Shown: positions 7,195 to 7,199 of the stretch, in pieces
Layout of the letters: the number at the start of each line of letters is the position of its first letter
Position numbering within the stretch: the first letter of the stretch is position 1
Assembly (NCBI GenBank): GCA_017881285.1
Contig: JADGRD010000177.1
Location: 1-7,199, forward strand
Reading direction: 5' to 3'
Length of the DNA: 7,199 nt
DNA from: Pseudomonadota bacterium
GTDB lineage: Bacteria; Myxococcota_A; Polyangia; Fen-1088
Translations under genes and position numbers: made by a program
The notes under the pieces: generated by a model
What the model was told of the DNA's origin: nothing
The model's input: the letters and a program-made list of their open reading frames with translations, nothing else
Database searches by the model: none

Positions 7195-7199
7195 GCGAC

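Overview
The window is GC-rich, densely coding bacterial chromosome. It carries two divergently oriented gene groups with almost no intergenic space. It contains bacillithiol biosynthesis genes (bshA, bshC) beside a very large exported PIG-L deacetylase and a sodium:solute symporter. That combination in GC-rich DNA fits a bacillithiol-producing phylum such as Acidobacteriota or Gemmatimonadota, but the sequence alone does not settle the phylum. No tRNA, rRNA, CRISPR array, insertion sequence or phage gene was seen.

Left part, minus strand (1-2761): bshC is followed by bshA, overlapping by an ATGA (4 bases). BshA is the GT4 glycosyltransferase that joins GlcNAc from UDP-GlcNAc to L-malate. BshC adds cysteine to GlcN-malate to finish bacillithiol. 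bshA runs off the left edge and lacks only its last few codons. No small cytoplasmic BshB deacetylase, the middle enzyme, is visible in the window.

Centre (about 2700-2790): the two 5' ends meet or overlap here. Base composition is locally less GC-rich, and a palindromic AGTATACT could serve as a -10 element in both directions. Start codons on both sides are uncertain for this reason.

Right part, plus strand (2719-7194): a tightly coupled three-gene unit. It encodes a PIG-L/LmbE deacetylase of about 870 residues with a predicted signal peptide and a long C-terminal extension; an unreported 56-residue single-span membrane protein (5333-5503); and a 564-residue SSS-family symporter with an enlarged, charged, probably extracytoplasmic loop. 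The genes overlap by 11 and 4 bases. The simplest reading is that the deacetylase removes acyl groups from an amido-sugar outside the cytoplasm and the symporter, perhaps with the small membrane protein, imports a product. The link to bacillithiol is by position only. The last five bases after the symporter hold nothing recognisable.
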